A stretch of 42,629 nt of DNA. It comes from a virus. Position numbers and translations under genes: made by a program. The notes below the pieces were generated by a model that worked only from the letters and a program-made list of their open reading frames with translations, was not told the DNA's origin and ran no database searches. Numbering within the stretch: position 1 is the stretch's first letter; each line of letters begins with the position of its first letter. The DNA is taken from IMG/VR virus record IMGVR_UViG_3300043313_000488, positions 1 through 42,629 of that record, one strand, 5' to 3'. This document shows positions 8,292-17,024 of this stretch, piece by piece.

Positions 8292-8569
8292 TGGCAGACT
8301 ATCAACTCACCGCAAACGACAGCGTGATCCGCACTGAGGACGGCGCGTGCATCCCCGCCGATCCCGCTAATCGTGATTACGCGGAGTATCTTCAGTGGGT
8401 CGAGGACGGCGGCGTACCCGATCCTTACGTGCCGCCTGAAGAAGTCCCGCAGCAGCCGACGCAAGAGCAAGAACTCTTGTTCGAGCACGAGAACCGCATC
8501 CTCGCGCTGGAAGGCCAGCCGCCGCTGTCACAGGAAGACTTCATCACGTCGCTGACGAAAGGCCGCTGA
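8291..8569 (+). CDS. Small fibre-associated protein
   Basis: The product is 92 aa. The ATG overlaps the stop of fibre A (TGATG), so translation is probably coupled. It carries DPANRDYAEYLQWVEDGGVP followed by PDPYVPPEE, a pattern common in small proteins encoded between phage fibre genes and at the ends of fibre proteins. The second half is acidic and helical. A fibre assembly or accessory role is inferred; no chaperone family can be assigned. Confidence 0.7.
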   Translation: MADYQLTANDSVIRTEDGACIPADPANRDYAEYLQWVEDGGVPDPYVPPEEVPQQPTQEQELLFEHENRILALEGQPPLSQEDFITSLTKGR

Positions 8570-8570
8570 C

Positions 8571-9830
8571 ATGGCCGCGCTCGACTTCCCGGCATCGCCT
8601 GCGGTCAACGACAGGTACCCGCTGCCTGCGGTGGCGGGACAGCCGCAGTATAAATGGGACGGCGAGAAGTGGACCACCGCGTCGCTCGACACCACCGTCG
8701 CGCCGCCGGCCACCGCGCTGCCGTTGATGGACGCCGCCACCGCCGTCGTCGGCGTTGCGACGAAGTACGCGCGCGAGGATCATGTTCATCCGAAAATTTA
8801 CGCCGCACCGTTCGATGCGCTCGCGTATAACGGGATGCAGATCAACGGCTCGATGGAAGTCAGTCAGGAGCTAACGTCCAGAACAACCGACGGCTATTTC
8901 ATTGATGGCTGGCGGGTGGATCATGTTGGCACTCTTGCTTTCGTAGCTGCGACATGGCCTGCGGACTCGACCACACCGGCAGGGTTTACGAAGTTCTTCG
9001 CGTTGAGCGTCACCACTGCGCAAGTGTCGATGGCAGCGGGGGAGTACGCTTGGATCTCTCATCCAATCGAAGGCTATCGTGTAGCGCGATTGGGGTGGGG
9101 CAAGGCCGGGGCGCAACCGATCACTATCGGGTTCTGGTCGATCCATCACAGGACAGGAGTTTATAGCGTTGCGGCGAAAAGCGGCAGCACTCGCTCTTAT
9201 ATCGCCACCTATACGCAAAATGTTGCCGACGTAGCTGAATATAAAACCATCACCATTCCCGGCGACACGACCGGGACATGGCCAAAAGACAACACGACGG
9301 GATTGAGTCTGGTTTTTTCAGTTGCCTGCGGCAGCACGTATACGGCTCCAGCCGCGAACGCTTGGCAAGCGGGTCACTATTTCGCTGCCCCCGGCCAGAT
9401 CAACGGTGTTGCCGCGACATCCGACATCTTCCGTATCACCGGCGTCGTCGTCCTCCCCGGCATCGAGGCTCCGTCCGCCGCGCAGTCGTCACTGATCATG
9501 CGGCCCTACGATCAGGAGCTGCTGACGTGTCAACGGTATTTTTACAATGGCGTGCCGCCTTTGCGGGGGATCGCGCTGTCTACTGTTTCAGCAGGGAGAA
9601 TGGCGGCTCGACATCCGGTTACGATGCGCGCCTCCCCGACGCCGACGCTGACAAGTCCGCTTCCAATATTAACGGGTGTCGGTTCTATTTCGACTATCAC
9701 CGCTCTGAGCAACTATTACGGATCAACGACTACGCTTGAACTCGATTGCACATCGACCGCGCTGGTGACCGGCCCGGCCGTTGTCTATATGGGCGCGGGC
9801 GGCAACGTCAACGTGGACGCGAGGCTGTAG
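8571..9830 (+). CDS. Tail fibre, paralogue of fibre A (fibre B)
   Basis: The product is 419 aa. The N-terminal module ALDFPASPAVNDRYPLPA followed by KWDGEKWTT is a known phage fibre entry module (LDFPxSP...Y.WDG.KW). Residues 70-90 hold an ATKYAREDHVHPK motif, typical of fibre linkers. From INGSMEVSQEL to the end (VNVDARL) the chain matches the C-terminal domain of fibre A. This gene has no collagen stalk, so the pair share a head domain on different stems. It could extend host range or form a branched complex with fibre A. Confidence 0.83.
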   Translation: MAALDFPASPAVNDRYPLPAVAGQPQYKWDGEKWTTASLDTTVAPPATALPLMDAATAVVGVATKYAREDHVHPKIYAAPFDALAYNGMQINGSMEVSQELTSRTTDGYFIDGWRVDHVGTLAFVAATWPADSTTPAGFTKFFALSVTTAQVSMAAGEYAWISHPIEGYRVARLGWGKAGAQPITIGFWSIHHRTGVYSVAAKSGSTRSYIATYTQNVADVAEYKTITIPGDTTGTWPKDNTTGLSLVFSVACGSTYTAPAANAWQAGHYFAAPGQINGVAATSDIFRITGVVVLPGIEAPSAAQSSLIMRPYDQELLTCQRYFYNGVPPLRGIALSTVSAGRMAARHPVTMRASPTPTLTSPLPILTGVGSISTITALSNYYGSTTTLELDCTSTALVTGPAVVYMGAGGNVNVDARL

Positions 9831-11453
9831 ATGAGCAAGTTCGCCGCCTTCAAGCGCCAGCCAGTCCCCGCGCAGGCCGCGCAGCGGATGCAGGCGATCA
9901 CGCTGGCCGCGCCGACGCGCGGGCTGGTCATGAACGAGAACGAGGCCTTCATGCAGCCGGGTGGCTGCGTCGTGCTCGACAACTGGTCGCCGACCATGCG
10001 CGGCCTCAAGCTGCGGGCCGGCTGCATCAAGTGGTGCACGTTGCCGAACCCGACGCCCGTGGTCTCGGCGTTCGAATATGCCTCAGGCAACAACCACGAA
10101 ATGTTCGCGGCGCAGGACACTGCGCTTTACAATGTCTCGTCGAGTGCGCCCGAACTGGTCACCGACATCCAGACCAATGGCAACTACTCCGCCAGCCAGT
10201 TGGCGAACGCGGCCGGCGACTACCTGATTGCCGTCAATGACGGTGGTGACTACCCGATGCGCTACGACGGCATCGCGTGGACCCGACTGGATACCGACCA
10301 GATTCACGGCCCGCCCGACACCACGGTCGAGCACGGCAAGAACCTGATTCATGTCTGCAAGTACCGCAACCGCTGGTTCTTCATCGAAGGCGGCAGCATG
10401 AATGCATGGTACCTGCCGCTCAACGCCATCCAAGGCGCGCTGCTGATGATTCCGCTGTCCGGCGCGGCGACCAAGGGCGGCAAGCTGATGTTCGCCGCAA
10501 CTTGGTCGGTCGATGCCGGCGACGGAATCGACGACAAGCTGGTGTTCGTTACAACTTTAGGCGAGCTGCTGATTTTTACCGGCTCCGACCCCGGCAACGC
10601 CGCGGCGTGGCGTCAGGAAGGCCGCTACCAGATCGGCGCGCCGATGGGCAAGAACGCCCACACCACGATCGGTGGCGATCTCCTGATTGCGACCACGGAC
10701 GGCATCACGCCGGTCTCCGCCGCCATCACCAAGACCGCCGAGCAGCTCGACCTCGCCGCCATCACCCTGCCGATCAAGAACATGTGGCGCGACGAGGTCG
10801 CCGACAAGAATGACCTGCCGTGGACACTGCGGGTGTGGGAGGAATACGGCGCGATGTTCGTGACGTGGCCGGGTGGCAGGCCGGGGCGGCAGTACTGCGC
10901 CATGGTCAACACCGCCACCAGCGCATGGGCGCGGTTCACCGGCTGGGACGCGCTGTGCTGGATCAAGATGCGCAAGGACATGTTCTTCGGCACCCAGCTC
11001 GGCGTCATCATGCAGGCCGACCGCGGCGGCACCGACGACGGCAAGCCCTATACCGCGAGTATGGTCGGCTCGTGGTCGCGGATGACCGGAGGCCCCGAGA
11101 CGATTACTTGGCGGCAGGCGCGGGCCTCCTTCGCCTCCAACTTCGCGGGGAGCTTCCAGCCGCAACTGGCGGCCTGCACCGACTACATCGTCCGCCTGCC
11201 GACACCGCCACCCCCCGCGGAGGCGCAACCCTTGGCCGACGTCTGGGACCAAGGGCTGTGGGACGACGCGCTGTGGGACGCCGACGCGCCGGCGTCGCGC
11301 CCCGACATCCGCAACACCGGCTGGGTCTCGATCGGCGAGACCGGCTACGCCCACGCGCCCGTCGTGCAGGTCAGCGTGGCGCAGGCGGTTCGACCGAACG
11401 TGGAATTGATCAGCTACTCGGTGGTGTACGAGCGCTGCGGCGTCAACGTCTAG
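9831..11453 (+). CDS. Tail hub / DNA stabilisation protein (gp10/gp12-like beta-propeller)
   Basis: The product is 540 aa, with GAGG before the start. Early residues include LAAPTRGLVMNENEAFMQPG, GCVVLDNWSPTMRGLKLRAG; a Gly-rich RGL, a DNW motif and KLRxG are typical of the tail tube / nozzle proteins of short-tailed phages (role of P22 gp10 or T7 gp12). Repeated beta blades follow (AFEYASGNNHEMFAAQDTAL, ELLIFTGSDPGNAAAW, LLIATTDGITPVSAAI). It probably forms the lower tail through which DNA and internal proteins leave. The tandem WDQGLWDDALWDAD near residue 475 is odd and acidic. Confidence 0.8.
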   Translation: MSKFAAFKRQPVPAQAAQRMQAITLAAPTRGLVMNENEAFMQPGGCVVLDNWSPTMRGLKLRAGCIKWCTLPNPTPVVSAFEYASGNNHEMFAAQDTALYNVSSSAPELVTDIQTNGNYSASQLANAAGDYLIAVNDGGDYPMRYDGIAWTRLDTDQIHGPPDTTVEHGKNLIHVCKYRNRWFFIEGGSMNAWYLPLNAIQGALLMIPLSGAATKGGKLMFAATWSVDAGDGIDDKLVFVTTLGELLIFTGSDPGNAAAWRQEGRYQIGAPMGKNAHTTIGGDLLIATTDGITPVSAAITKTAEQLDLAAITLPIKNMWRDEVADKNDLPWTLRVWEEYGAMFVTWPGGRPGRQYCAMVNTATSAWARFTGWDALCWIKMRKDMFFGTQLGVIMQADRGGTDDGKPYTASMVGSWSRMTGGPETITWRQARASFASNFAGSFQPQLAACTDYIVRLPTPPPPAEAQPLADVWDQGLWDDALWDADAPASRPDIRNTGWVSIGETGYAHAPVVQVSVAQAVRPNVELISYSVVYERCGVNV

Positions 11454-11462
11454 GAGACCAGC

Positions 11463-12026
11463 ATGGCAGACGCACCCGTACCGATCGAGGCCTCGGCAAC
11501 CCCTATCGAGGCCGCCGCCCCGCCCAAGACAATGGGCGAGTTGTTCGCGGACTATAACGCGCAAGGCGCGCTCAACGGCCTGTTCGCGCCGGCCTACGTC
11601 AAGGGCTACGCCCCCGCCGAGCAGGCGGTGGCGGACTGGAACGCGCTCAACCACGGCATGAACGCGCAAAGGCTCGAGCAGACCCGGATGCCGGGGGAGT
11701 GGATCAACCCGGACGAACTGCAGGCCGCGGGGCCGAGCTTCGGCAAGGGCACGAAGATGTCGCCGCAAGGCTACGACCAGTACGGCTCGGGGCGAATCCC
11801 GAACCGGATGTCGTTGCTCGACAAGGGCGGCATCGTCGACCCGGAGGCGCTGCGGGTGATGGCGCAGGGCGGCCAGTACGACATGGAGGGCAGGCGCGCG
11901 GCGATCGCGCAACGGCTTGCCGCCAATGCCGGCCAACAGAGCGCCTACGACGCCAACAAGGCCAAGGCCGTTAATCCATATAACCCGTGGGCCGGATTCC
12001 CACCCGATCTGGGATTCGATTTGTGA
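11463..12026 (+). CDS. Uncharacterised virion-module protein
   Basis: The product is 187 aa, with an AGGAG site before the ATG. It is Ala/Pro-rich at the N-terminus, then helical (TMGELFADYNAQGALNGLFA), with a Gly/Tyr-rich segment (KMSPQGYDQYGSGRIPNRMS) and an Ala/Gln-rich helix near the end. I do not recognise a family. Its position between the tail hub and the internal virion proteins suggests a structural or ejected protein. The stop overlaps the next start (TGATG). Confidence 0.7.
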   Translation: MADAPVPIEASATPIEAAAPPKTMGELFADYNAQGALNGLFAPAYVKGYAPAEQAVADWNALNHGMNAQRLEQTRMPGEWINPDELQAAGPSFGKGTKMSPQGYDQYGSGRIPNRMSLLDKGGIVDPEALRVMAQGGQYDMEGRRAAIAQRLAANAGQQSAYDANKAKAVNPYNPWAGFPPDLGFDL

Positions 12027-12508
12027 TGCTGGATTACGTTTACGGACATGACGCGATCGTTGCCGACTTCGTCGCGCAACTGATCCCGCGCTGCCGTGAG
12101 CGAGGCTTCCCGTCGACGGCGAAGGCGATCGGCATCATCGAGGACGGCGCGCTGATCGCGGGCGTCGTCTATCATAATTACGAGCCGGAAGCGCAGGTCA
12201 TCGAGATCTCAGGGGCGGCGCTCCCCGGCAAGTACTGGGTGACGCCGGAAACGCTGAAGCGATCGTACAGCTATCCGTTTATCGATTGCGGCTGCCAGAT
12301 GGTGGTGCAGCGTAATTCAGCGAACGACGAGCGTTTGCTCGGCAACCTCGCCGACCTGAACTATTACTTCATTCCGATTCCGAGGATGCTGGGGCGCGAC
12401 CATGACGGCGTGTTGTGCTGCCTGACCTATGAGAACTGGATCAGCAACCGCTTCAACCAGCGCCTCAAGCGTCAACAAGAAAAACAACAACAGAAAGAGG
12501 CCGCGTAA
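12026..12508 (+). CDS. GNAT-like acetyltransferase-fold phage protein
   Basis: The product is 160 aa when started at the ATG overlapping the previous stop; a longer in-frame form from 11987 would overlap the previous gene by 40 bases. The pattern AIGIIEDGALIAGVVYHNYEPEAQVIEISG resembles the central strands of phage GNAT proteins that sit among podovirus tail genes. The usual acetyl-CoA pyrophosphate loop (Q/RxxGxG/A) is not obvious, so activity is uncertain. The C-terminus is a charged Gln/Lys helix. The role in the virion or during assembly is unknown. Confidence 0.7.
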   Translation: MLDYVYGHDAIVADFVAQLIPRCRERGFPSTAKAIGIIEDGALIAGVVYHNYEPEAQVIEISGAALPGKYWVTPETLKRSYSYPFIDCGCQMVVQRNSANDERLLGNLADLNYYFIPIPRMLGRDHDGVLCCLTYENWISNRFNQRLKRQQEKQQQKEAA

Positions 12509-12873
12509 TGCCCATGCCATATGGCGCAGACCCAACCGCGGGCAATCCGGGACGCGACCGCATCACGCAGGCGCTCCTCAACATCCAGAATCCGCCGCCG
12601 CAAATCGAGATGCCGCAGCCGCCGCCGATGCCGCCGCAAGGGATGCAGGGGCAACAAGGCATGCCGCCTCCCGGTCCTACTCCATCAATGGCCGCCGCCG
12701 GCGCAATGCCGCTGCCACAGCCGATGCCCCCCGGCGCGCAGATGGGCGGCATGATGGGTGGCGCAGGAGGCATACCGCTTCAGGGCATGCCGCCGCCGCA
12801 AGGCGGGCAGCTCCCGCCGCAAGTGCAACAGCAGCTCCAGCAGCCGCAGCAAATACCGCCGACCGGGTACTAG
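12508..12873 (+). CDS. Pro/Met/Gln-rich low-complexity protein
   Basis: The product is 121 aa; its ATG overlaps the stop of the GNAT-like gene (TAATG). After a short N-terminal helix (GRDRITQALLNIQNPPP) the chain is mostly Pro, Gln, Met and Gly repeats and is likely disordered. Small low-complexity proteins next to internal virion genes are common in podoviruses and may be packaged. No functional family is recognisable. Confidence 0.65.
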   Translation: MPMPYGADPTAGNPGRDRITQALLNIQNPPPQIEMPQPPPMPPQGMQGQQGMPPPGPTPSMAAAGAMPLPQPMPPGAQMGGMMGGAGGIPLQGMPPPQGGQLPPQVQQQLQQPQQIPPTGY

Positions 12874-12876
12874 GCC

Positions 12877-14238
12877 ATGTCCAAACCATCCGCCCCCGCG
12901 CCACCGAACCCGGTCGACACCGCGCGCGCCTCGACCTCGACCAATGTCGGCACCGCGATCACCAATGCGTTCCTGAATAACACCAACCAGTACACGCCTG
13001 ACGGATCGCTGCGCTACGACGTCACCGGCTCGCACCAGTGGAACGATCCCTACACCGGGATGACGGTCGACATCCCGACCTTCTCGGCGACGCAGCAATT
13101 GTCGCCGCAGCAGCAGGCGATCAAGGATCAGGGCGACGCCGCCAAGTTCAATCTCGCCGGCATGGCGAACGTGCAGTCGGATCGGCTGTCGCGGCACCTT
13201 GGGCAGGATCTTGATCTCTCCGGCGCGCCGGAAATGGGCGACGCCAACGCCATCGCCAAGATGCAGGGCGCGGCGACGGAGTTCGGCCCGTCGTGGGACA
13301 TCACCAAGACTTACGGCGAGGATGATTTCGGGGCCAGCCGCGACAAGTACGAAAACGCGCTGATGCAGCGCATGAACCCGCAGCTCGCGCGCGAGCGCGG
13401 CAACGTCGAGCAACGGCTGGCCGATCAAGGCATCCGCTACGGCAGTCAGGCCTACTCGTCAGCGATGGACGACTACAACCGGCAGGCCAACGACGCCCGG
13501 TTCGCGGCCGTGGGCGCTGCCGGCGACGAGCAGGCGCGCATGATGCAGATGGCGCAGCAACGCGCCGCGTTCGAGAATCAGGCGCAGTCCCAAGGCTTCC
13601 AGCAGCAGGCAACCCGCGGCGAGTTTCTCAATGCCGGTCTGGCGCAGCAACTGGCGCAGAAGCAGGCCGCCTTCAACGCGCAGAATATGTCGCGCGGCCA
13701 GTGGATGAACGAGAAGTTCGCGGCGCGGAACCAGCCGATCAACGAGATCTCGGCGCTATTGTCTGGTTCGCAAATCTCCAACCCGAATTTCGTCAATACC
13801 CCGAATAATCAAGTCCCGACCACTGACGTCGCAGGCCTGATCAACAGCCGTTTTAATCAGGACATGGACGTCTACAAGCAGGAATCCCAGAACTACAACC
13901 AGTTGATGGGCGGGATTCTCGGCATGGCCGGCGGCATGATGAAGATGGGGATGTCGGATCGCCGCGAGAAGGAAGACATCGTCCGCGTCGGGACGGTGTT
14001 CGCCACCGACGTCGATGAGAACGAGCCGGCGAAGCTCAAGAACGCCGATGGCGACAGCAGTCGTAAAGAACTGCCGATCTACGAATATGCGTTCAAGCGC
14101 GACCCGGACAAGACCCGGCATGTCGGCCCGATGGCGCAGGACGTCGAGAAGATCGACAAGGGCGCGGTCAAGACCAAGGGCGGCATCAAGTACGTCGACC
14201 ATGAACGGGTCATGGGCAACATTCTGAGGGTGGCGTGA
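12877..14238 (+). CDS. Internal virion protein with S74-like chaperone C-terminus
   Basis: The product is 453 aa. Residues 1-120 hold a repeat-like motif (TPDGSLRYDVTGSHQW). Residues 160-345 are long Gln/Ala-rich helices (ARERGNVEQRLADQGIRYGS, RAAFENQAQSQGFQQQA). Residues 358-453 begin SDRREKEDI and continue LPIYEYAFK, VGPMAQDVEKI and YVDHERV. This is the pattern of the intramolecular chaperone / peptidase S74 domain (SDRRLKxxI ... PIYxYxYK ... GxMAQEVE ... VDY). Family knowledge: this domain assists trimerisation and can self-cleave at the Ser of SDRR. Its presence on a helical, internal-type protein rather than a fibre is less usual. Confidence 0.78.
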   Translation: MSKPSAPAPPNPVDTARASTSTNVGTAITNAFLNNTNQYTPDGSLRYDVTGSHQWNDPYTGMTVDIPTFSATQQLSPQQQAIKDQGDAAKFNLAGMANVQSDRLSRHLGQDLDLSGAPEMGDANAIAKMQGAATEFGPSWDITKTYGEDDFGASRDKYENALMQRMNPQLARERGNVEQRLADQGIRYGSQAYSSAMDDYNRQANDARFAAVGAAGDEQARMMQMAQQRAAFENQAQSQGFQQQATRGEFLNAGLAQQLAQKQAAFNAQNMSRGQWMNEKFAARNQPINEISALLSGSQISNPNFVNTPNNQVPTTDVAGLINSRFNQDMDVYKQESQNYNQLMGGILGMAGGMMKMGMSDRREKEDIVRVGTVFATDVDENEPAKLKNADGDSSRKELPIYEYAFKRDPDKTRHVGPMAQDVEKIDKGAVKTKGGIKYVDHERVMGNILRVA

Positions 14239-17024
14239 TGGCAAGGACAGACGACGCGCCGGGGATGTTCTCGTTTTTCGGCAACGATCCCGGCGGCTAC
14301 GGCACCATGGAGATGCGCCGCCGCATCGCCCTGCAGATGATGATGGGCGGCGGCAAGAAGGGCTACCCGAAGACCCTTGGCGAGGGGCTGGCCTCGATCG
14401 GCGACTCGCTCGGCGAGATCGGCATGATGCGGGCATTGCTGGCGGCGCAAGCCAAACAGGACGCCAGCAGCAAGGCTACCGCCGAGAAAATCTACGGCCC
14501 CGGCAGCACCACGGCCCCGACGACAGAATCAGCACCGGTGACGACGCCGCCTGTCCAAACGTCTTCAGTAGACCCGGCAGCAACAGAATCAGCTCCGGTG
14601 GAGACGCCACCGGTCGATACGGCCGCTATCCCGGCGGCTCCGTCAGTGGGGCCGGATACTGCGCACTTCACGCCGCAAAACGAGCCGCTAATCGCCGCAC
14701 CGCCGACCGAGGCCGCCGAGATCGGCTCGGACGCTGGCAGCCGCCTTCCCGCGACGTTTGCCGAGCGTTTCGATGCCGTGAATCCGCAACCGCCAAAACA
14801 AGCGGCCGTCGTTCCGCTGGTCACGGCCAAGGAGCAGCCGGCAGCGGTGCTGGCTCCCAAACCAATGATCGGCGAGCTGGAGGGCGGCGTGGAGACCGGG
14901 CCGGATAATGCGCCGGCATTTGCAAAAACCTCGCGCATCCCTGTTACGCCGGACGTCGCCTCGACGACAAGCCCGCGCGCCGACGCCTCCGTCAGCCAGA
15001 AGGTCGTGGATTCTGAACCGGGTGCCGGATCAGCCCCGATCGACGACCGGCTGATGCATGCCGTGAAGATGATTGAAAGCGGCGGCAAGCCTCACGCGCA
15101 TACCGGCAGCTACAAGGGGCTTTATCAACTCAGTGATTCCGAGTTCTCCAGATACGGCGGTCAGGGGGACATCTACGATCCCGCCGAGAATACCCGCGTG
15201 GCGAAGCTCAAGCTCGCGGACGAGCGCGACGAACTTTCTCGCAAACTGGGGCGGCCGGTTACACCGGAAGAAGTCTACCTCGCGCACCAGCAGGGCGTTG
15301 GCGGCGCGACGGCGCATCTCACCCACCCTGACCAGCCGGCGTGGCAGTCGATGGCCTCGACCGGAGAAGGACGCCAGAAGGGCGAGCGTTGGGCTAGGCA
15401 AGCGATCTGGATCAACGTGCCGGACGACATGAAGTCCAGATTCGGCTCGGTCGACAACATCACCAGCCAGCAATTCGCTGATTTGTGGCGAGAAAAGTAC
15501 AATCGCTATGCCGGGGACGGCACACAAACCGCATCAGCATCGCCGCGTGATTCCGTCGCCGCCAAGATGGTGGCGAACAACGTGCAACCTCCGCAACCTG
15601 ACGCGCAGGACGCGGTGTTGTCCGATGTCCTCGCCGCTCGTGAGGCCAAGGACGCCGTCTACCCGCAGACCGCGTCGCTCGGCCGCGAGGGCGATGTCCA
15701 GTCCGACGCGCCGCCAGTCGGCGGCATGGTCGGTCCAGCGACCGGCAACGCCATTGCCGCCACCGCGGCGGCGCGCCGTAACGGCATCGCCTCGAAGCTG
15801 ATGCAGCAACCGCCCGTTGCTCCCGCGCCACAGGGGGCAGCCACGGGCCTCGATCCGACCCAGACAGATCCGCGGCTGGCGGAGGCGAACCTGCTGTCGC
15901 CGGTGGCGACGGACGTGCCGAAATCGGTGCCGACCCAGCATTTCCGCACCGCCAACGACGCCATTACGTCAGCGCCGCCGGGACCGCCACAAGTCATCAC
16001 GCCACAAGCCGCGCCGACGCAGGCACCGCCCCAGCCCGAGCAATTGCCGCCGGAATTGAGGCAAGGCCCGCCGCCGCCGATTCCGGCACCCGAACCAATG
16101 TCACCGCGTGAGGTCGGCGCACGGCGCGCGCTGGCGGGAGAGGGGAGCCAAGACCCGGTCGTTCGTGGGGCGGCGGATCTGGTGATCAAGGAGGAGACCG
16201 ACCGGCGCAACCGGATCGATGGCATGCGTGGCGCGCAGTATCAGGAAGACAGGAAGCACTACGACGAGATCGCCAAGGAGGCTCTCAAGTGGCAACTCGG
16301 CGCAGAGGAGCGCAATCAGAAGCGGGCCGAGAACCCGCTTAAACTGGAAGAATTGCGGCAGAAGATCAATGAGGGCACCGTCAAGGTTCTTGATGGCCGC
16401 CTGATCGAGCGCGGTAAGGACGGTGTGTGGAAAGACGTCACACCGCCCACACCGGGCACTACCGAAGGTGGCCCGCCATCCCCGAAGATGACGGCCGAGC
16501 AGTCCAAGGCCCTGAAGTTTCACGGCTGGACGTCACTGGCCGAGGAGCAGTTGCGTGGCAAGGACAAGCTCCTCGCCGAGGGGTTGCAGCAGGAGCTGCT
16601 CGGCAAGGTGCCGTTCGTCGGCAACAGGCTGCAGCAAGCCGAGTACCGCCGGGTCAGGGGCGCGGCGGAGCGGTTTGTCCAAGGCTTCTTGCGCGACGTT
16701 TCCGGTGCCGTCATCGGCCCTGAGGAGATGGTCAAGCACCAGAAGAGCTTCCTGCCCGCCTATGGCGACGACGAAGGCACCATCCACGACAAGAAAATCG
16801 CCCGCGACCAGATCATTGGCGGCCTTTATGCCGAGGCGGGGCCGGGTCGCGCCATCGCGGATTGGCAAAAGCAGGACCGCGACAAGAAAGCACTGGCCGA
16901 ACACGCCAGACTCGACAAGGAGATGGACACGCCCAACACGCCCAAGATCGTCGGCAAGATCTACAAGGACACCGAGACCGGCAAGCGGCGGGCTTGGACT
17001 GGCGACCACTGGGAGGAGTTCTAG
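14238..17024 (+). CDS. Large internal virion protein with lytic transglycosylase domain
   Basis: The product is 928 aa; ATG at 14238 overlaps the previous stop (TGATG) and is preferred to the in-frame GTG at 14235. Residues about 70-260 are Thr/Pro/Ala-rich linker. Residues about 270-400 form an SLT-like lysozyme fold: HAVKMIESGGKPHA with probable catalytic Glu280, YKGLYQLSDSEFSRYG and EEVYLAHQQGVGGATAH. The remainder is Pro-rich, then charged helices (GAAERFVQGFLRDVSGAVIG). It most likely opens peptidoglycan during genome ejection. It is the only peptidoglycan-degrading domain I recognise in the genome, so it could also contribute to lysis. Confidence 0.85.
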   Translation: MARTDDAPGMFSFFGNDPGGYGTMEMRRRIALQMMMGGGKKGYPKTLGEGLASIGDSLGEIGMMRALLAAQAKQDASSKATAEKIYGPGSTTAPTTESAPVTTPPVQTSSVDPAATESAPVETPPVDTAAIPAAPSVGPDTAHFTPQNEPLIAAPPTEAAEIGSDAGSRLPATFAERFDAVNPQPPKQAAVVPLVTAKEQPAAVLAPKPMIGELEGGVETGPDNAPAFAKTSRIPVTPDVASTTSPRADASVSQKVVDSEPGAGSAPIDDRLMHAVKMIESGGKPHAHTGSYKGLYQLSDSEFSRYGGQGDIYDPAENTRVAKLKLADERDELSRKLGRPVTPEEVYLAHQQGVGGATAHLTHPDQPAWQSMASTGEGRQKGERWARQAIWINVPDDMKSRFGSVDNITSQQFADLWREKYNRYAGDGTQTASASPRDSVAAKMVANNVQPPQPDAQDAVLSDVLAAREAKDAVYPQTASLGREGDVQSDAPPVGGMVGPATGNAIAATAAARRNGIASKLMQQPPVAPAPQGAATGLDPTQTDPRLAEANLLSPVATDVPKSVPTQHFRTANDAITSAPPGPPQVITPQAAPTQAPPQPEQLPPELRQGPPPPIPAPEPMSPREVGARRALAGEGSQDPVVRGAADLVIKEETDRRNRIDGMRGAQYQEDRKHYDEIAKEALKWQLGAEERNQKRAENPLKLEELRQKINEGTVKVLDGRLIERGKDGVWKDVTPPTPGTTEGGPPSPKMTAEQSKALKFHGWTSLAEEQLRGKDKLLAEGLQQELLGKVPFVGNRLQQAEYRRVRGAAERFVQGFLRDVSGAVIGPEEMVKHQKSFLPAYGDDEGTIHDKKIARDQIIGGLYAEAGPGRAIADWQKQDRDKKALAEHARLDKEMDTPNTPKIVGKIYKDTETGKRRAWTGDHWEEF

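Noticed and set aside
10557-11936. Antisense frame of 459 codons opposite the tail hub gene
   Set aside because: Shadow frame caused by high GC third positions; no ribosome-binding site or domain evidence.
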